A model generated the notes under the pieces. The model was not told the origin of the DNA. It did no database searches and saw only the letters and a list, made by a program, of their open reading frames with translations. From Jimgerdemannia flammicorona (taxonomy: Eukaryota; Mucoromycota; Endogonomycetes; Endogonales; Endogonaceae), in assembly GCA_003990745.1 (NCBI GenBank), contig RBNI01002027.1, positions 1-19,990 of the forward strand: a stretch of 19,990 bases of DNA. Reading direction: 5' to 3'. Below, in pieces: positions 16,917-19,990 of this stretch (positions within the stretch are counted from its first letter, which is position 1; each line of letters opens with the position of its first letter). Made by a program: the position numbers and the translations under genes.

Positions 16917-17655
16917 AGATGACGAAGGGGCGGGGATACTTGATGCGGAGCGTTCATCGCCGGACGTGAGGGGGTCGTTGGGAAGAAGGCGAATGGGGAC
17001 AAGGAGAGAGTGACGGGGAGAGCGAGGCAAGTTTCAGAGGGCAAGAAGAGGGCTAAGAGGTGAATGGAATGAGACGAGGGGCGGGGGGATGATGATGTAC
17101 ACGCGAACGGTTGCGAGAGTGTGGTTTGTTTATTGGCATCTAGCTGGAATATCTGGGGTAGTATATCTGCTGTCTGGCCAAAAGTTGTAATTTTCTTTCT
17201 CTTTTATTATTATAATTATTATTTCTTTTTTCTTTTTTTCCATATTTTTTACCCATTTAGCCACATAATAATGGTGTGAATGCTTACGTACGCCGTACGT
17301 TGACCGGCCAATATCCCCGACGAGATCATTCTAAATTACCATAAGTTTGGAAGGTTTGAAAAATGAAGATATTGCGAGAATTAGGGGATGACGTTGCTGA
17401 CGAGGCGAAAAGATACGTTGTAAAGGTGGTATTGTGAGCTGTGAGGATTGCTGACGTGATATTGCGGATCTTATATTGTTAATATTGCGGAGGTATATTG
17501 TTGGCTGTGAGATTACAAAGTGAATTAGAAGGTGCACGTAACCATTAGATGCATAAGGCTTATTATACAACCAGATAAAAGAAAAAGAAATCAACCTGGC
17601 TGCGAACGAGAGTATATACACGTGCCACGTGAATCATATGTCATCCTAGGGGAGG
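16917..17655. other. Intergenic region with a palindrome and paired E-boxes
   Basis: No gene is visible. Contents: a T-rich tract at about 17190-17255; a perfect 7-bp inverted repeat with a one-base centre at 17286-17300 (ACGTACG-C-CGTACGT); loosely repeated ATATTGCGGA words at 17455-17500; and two CACGTG hexamers, 17619-17624 and 17626-17631, just past the stop of the minus-strand gene. CACGTG is a bHLH binding core, but the position, downstream of one gene and far from another, makes a role doubtful. Confidence 0.4.
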
Positions 17656-18524
17656 TTATTCCACAAGCCCACGACTGCTCCCGCCAACCTCTTGCAATCG
17701 CATCGACCACTCGGCGGGATACTGTAAAGAATTCCTCCCAATGGGATGCTTGCTGCTCGACTCGTCCATTTCTGGTGAATACGCCTTGCGCATAGCTACT
17801 TTCCATTTGTCTCTTTGGCTACCCGCATGCGCCGGGCGTGCCGGGATAATTTGCATGTCGCCACATCCCCCGTTTCCTGCCCCTCGTTTTCGAGCTTCGC
17901 CTCCGTCGTTCGTTTTCAACGTCTGGAGGGCGCTTGTTAATGCGTTTGCTAATCCTCCGACATCGCTCGTATTTCCGATGGTTCCTCCTGTACTGGTATT
18001 TCGTTCGGCCGAGTGGATTATACGATGGCTGGGCACAGCGTTGCCAATTCCTTCCCCCATGTGCATGGGGTGCGGTTAACAATTCGCTGAGCTTTTTTCC
18101 TGTCATACGTCGGGACTTTGCAAGTTGTCGCATGTAATTGAAGAAGTCGTTGGTGGTATTCCGAGCTTCATTACGATTTACGAGTCGACGGTATTTGTCT
18201 AAGTGGTCGCTTAATTCGTTTTGCATGGCGAGGGCGAAACCAGCGAGGTCTTTATCCTCGTCGCGGTTTTCAGGGGTTCTGGATCTCGTACCGAACCGAG
18301 TCTTCCTGGGGTCTGGTCCTAGGCTTCGGCTACGGCTACGGCTCCTTTCTGGCGAACGCCACCATCCTCGCGAGTTAACCGGCTCAATGCTGCCTACCGT
18401 CACCTTCGAACGGGTTAGCCATCGAGTCTTCCATAGGGTGTCCTCGTCTCCGAGCAAATCTTGATGACGAAAACATTTTAGTGGGGTCGTTTGGGTTCGA
18501 GTCATAGATTATTGCATCAGCCAT
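17656..18524 (-). CDS. Unknown RS-rich basic protein (three exons, 253 aa)
   Basis: Read leftwards from ATG at 18524-18522, three exons join in phase: 18524-18404, 18348-18081 and 18028-17656, stop included (762 nt). The introns are 55 and 52 bp, with ends GTGACG..GCCAG and GTTAAC..CCCAG. The start MADAIIYDSNPNDPTK is followed by an RS repeat (ERSRSRSRSLG), then a charged, probably helical stretch (AMQNELSDHLDKYRRLVNR, FFNYMRQLAKSRR), and a Gly/Asn/Ser-rich tail with a VGGLANALTSALQTLK helix. No family is recognised. RS repeats suggest a nuclear or RNA-linked protein, but that is weak. Both introns are shorter than those of the large gene and the second donor is unusual, so two frameshifts in a decaying gene are an alternative. 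Confidence 0.45.
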
Positions 18525-18533
18525 GTCATTTGT

Positions 18534-19031
18534 TTGGGCCTTCCTAATGCTAGTCTTTTTGCACGTGCAGTCGTTAGTGTTTACGAATCCGTGATTTCTG
18601 CAGATCACTACCCGGTCGTTTGCGAAGACCAGGGATCTAGACAGGAATATGGGTCTTGTGTAACATTAGGAAGCCTCAAAGCTGTAGGATATGACCTGTA
18701 TGCAGCTGAAGAAACCGCCTCAGTATCCAATTGCAAAGTCGAACAAGTCTACATTGGGATAAGCATCAAAGCCCCAGGAGAACATGTTGAAAAAATCTGC
18801 TATCATAGCAGCCTTGCTCTTAAAGGACTCACTATGAAAGGAGGAGTTATAGATGAAGACTATAGTTGCATAGTTCAAGTATCCGCAATTAAAGACGAAT
18901 TTGAGCTTATTACAATTTGCATAAATTGGTTTGAAGCCACGGACAAGGAGTACGTGACGCATATACAACAAGAATTACGACATGCTCAACGGAGTCCGCA
19001 ATTAACCGCCTCTTGGTTTTCTCGTTGGTAA
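18534..19031 (+). pseudogene. dUTPase-like frame with damaged active-site motifs
   Basis: The frame is open for 165 codons but has no ATG before the conserved part; the only in-frame Met comes after motif II. Motif I (AVGYDLYAAE, 18681-18710), the following strand VYIGISIKAPGEHVEKI, motif II (HSSLALKG) and motif III (GGVIDEDYSCIVQV) follow the trimeric dUTPase pattern, an enzyme that hydrolyses dUTP to dUMP and keeps uracil out of DNA. Motif II has His where the family has Arg, motif III has Cys where Gly is usual, motif IV is not recognisable, and the Gly-rich motif V is missing, replaced by RHAQRSPQLTASWFSRW. Its low CpG content and lack of a start suggest a fragment of a retroelement polyprotein. 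The first 25 codons overlap, in antisense, the leader of the minus-strand gene. Confidence 0.6.
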
Positions 19032-19990
19032 CGTCTCAATAATGATGGTGGCATCCCAATCCTAATAGTATATACCGATCTCAATGGCGACGTCACAGTC
19101 TCGATCTGCGGTCTCGTTGTCATTAGCGGCAGAAGGTCATTCATCTTAATATATTGTATTTACTTCTAGAGGTATCTTTGTGATTCGCATGAATCTTTGG
19201 CGACTTTCGATTATCTTTGTGCAGTAATATTTAGTCGAAATTTCGTTTCATCGTTTAATTACCACAGAGAATGACAGCCAAACGATGATGGTCATGTATA
19301 TATACAAAATGATCTTGTGCAAATGGCCGTCCATATATCCACGCGATCCATATCTTTTCTTTCTTTCTTTTTTCTCCACACATCAATTAGTCGCATGCTG
19401 TCGACTTGGTAGTTGACCGTTGGTGGCTTCGGATCGGTTTGTGCGTGCGTCCCTTCCACCCGCCCCTTGTGGCCTCGAGGTGAAACAAATGGCCCCTTCA
19501 CGTACGAGCACGAATGGCGATCCTTGGAAGCGCGTACGCTTTCATACAGCAAAACTTATTACATTACAGTATACAATTCGAAATTCGTGCGCTCTACTAA
19601 AATACTGGACACGCCATGTAATAATGAACATCGGTTTATTGGAAGGCTGAGGACACGGAATAATCCAAATTCGGAATGGAAATATGGTGTTTACGGAGTG
19701 CATAAGATCGCAAAATATAAAAGAATATATACTTGAAAATCGTCTATTCGGAAAATTGACCAGCTGCGCCAAGAACGATTTGTCCCCTGACAAGTTGCAT
19801 CCTAATAAAGGCTCGCCCCTGGCTTGTTCACGAACCATTACGATAAACCATGGTCGATTTTTTTCTGTAGTGATCCAAATCGATATTAATAAGATGCCGC
19901 AGGTTACTATACAATAATCCGCGTTGTGGGGGAATATTACAAATTATAAGTCTCACCTCCGCAGTTTCGGGGGGTTTTTTTTTTTTTTTT
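19032..19990. other. Gene-free right end, closing in a T run
   Basis: Open frames here (up to 107 codons) overlap on both strands and show no domain. A CT-rich stretch with TTTC repeats lies at about 19355-19376. The window ends in a 16-base T run (19975-19990), as it begins with eight A residues. I see nothing else to annotate. Confidence 0.5.

Noticed and set aside
16437..17030. Minus-strand 197-codon frame
   Set aside because: Pro/Arg/Ser-rich translation opposite the acidic and basic tail of the decayed plus-strand gene; no recognisable motif, and the plus-strand reading has more sensible composition.
19542..19838. Minus-strand 98-codon frame at the right end
   Set aside because: Its first 40 residues look somewhat protein-like, but the rest is hydrophobic noise and a plus-strand frame overlaps it fully. 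There is no start context or neighbour to support it.

Overview
The window looks like part of a filamentous fungal nuclear genome. The main gene is cut into many short introns of about 72-120 bp with GT..AG ends, introns are also needed in the neighbouring genes, and repeats are stripped of CpG as happens to methylated repeats in fungi. An agaricomycete basidiomycete is my best guess, but the sequence does not prove the phylum. I ran no search; domain names come from motifs, spacing and predicted secondary structure as read by eye.

Layout. 1-3338 is AT-rich, gene-free repeat debris in which I find no CG dinucleotide; it holds a 65-base A run and two worn tandem repeats. 3339-3855 is a short transition with a broken reading frame, a TATA-like site and an overlapping upstream ORF. 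3856-12200 (+) is one very large gene. I reconstruct 25 exons that stay in phase to a 2,074-residue protein. 12201-13340 is downstream sequence with an (AT)n tract, poly(A) signals and a second, 274-bp CpG-free patch. 13340-14100 holds exon-like fragments of an unrecognised gene. 14602-16916 (+) is a decayed multi-exon gene whose best readable pieces resemble the C-terminal part of the cohesin subunit Scc3/STAG. 16917-17650 is intergenic. 17656-18524 (-) is a three-exon gene for an unknown 253-residue RS-rich basic protein. 18534-19031 (+) is a dUTPase-like frame with damaged motifs, perhaps from a retroelement. 19032-19990 shows no gene and ends in a T run.

The centre of interest is the large gene. 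In order it appears to encode: an RRM-like domain, a UBZ4 ubiquitin-binding zinc finger, up to four more RRM-like domains, a microbial-type poly(ADP-ribose) glycohydrolase (PARG) domain with a GGG-x7-QEE signature, ten tandem PBZ-type (poly(ADP-ribose)-binding) CCHH fingers, a helical region, an unassigned module with features of an ADP-ribosyltransferase-like fold, a beta-rich module, a repetitive Pro/Ser/Thr linker, and five more PBZ-type fingers. It reads as a single-chain ADP-ribose hub with a reader, an eraser and possibly a writer, plus RNA- and ubiquitin-binding parts. The last five fingers of each array share the same inter-finger spacing (5-1-5-9), which suggests a duplicated five-finger module. 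The other genes in the window show no evident functional link to it.
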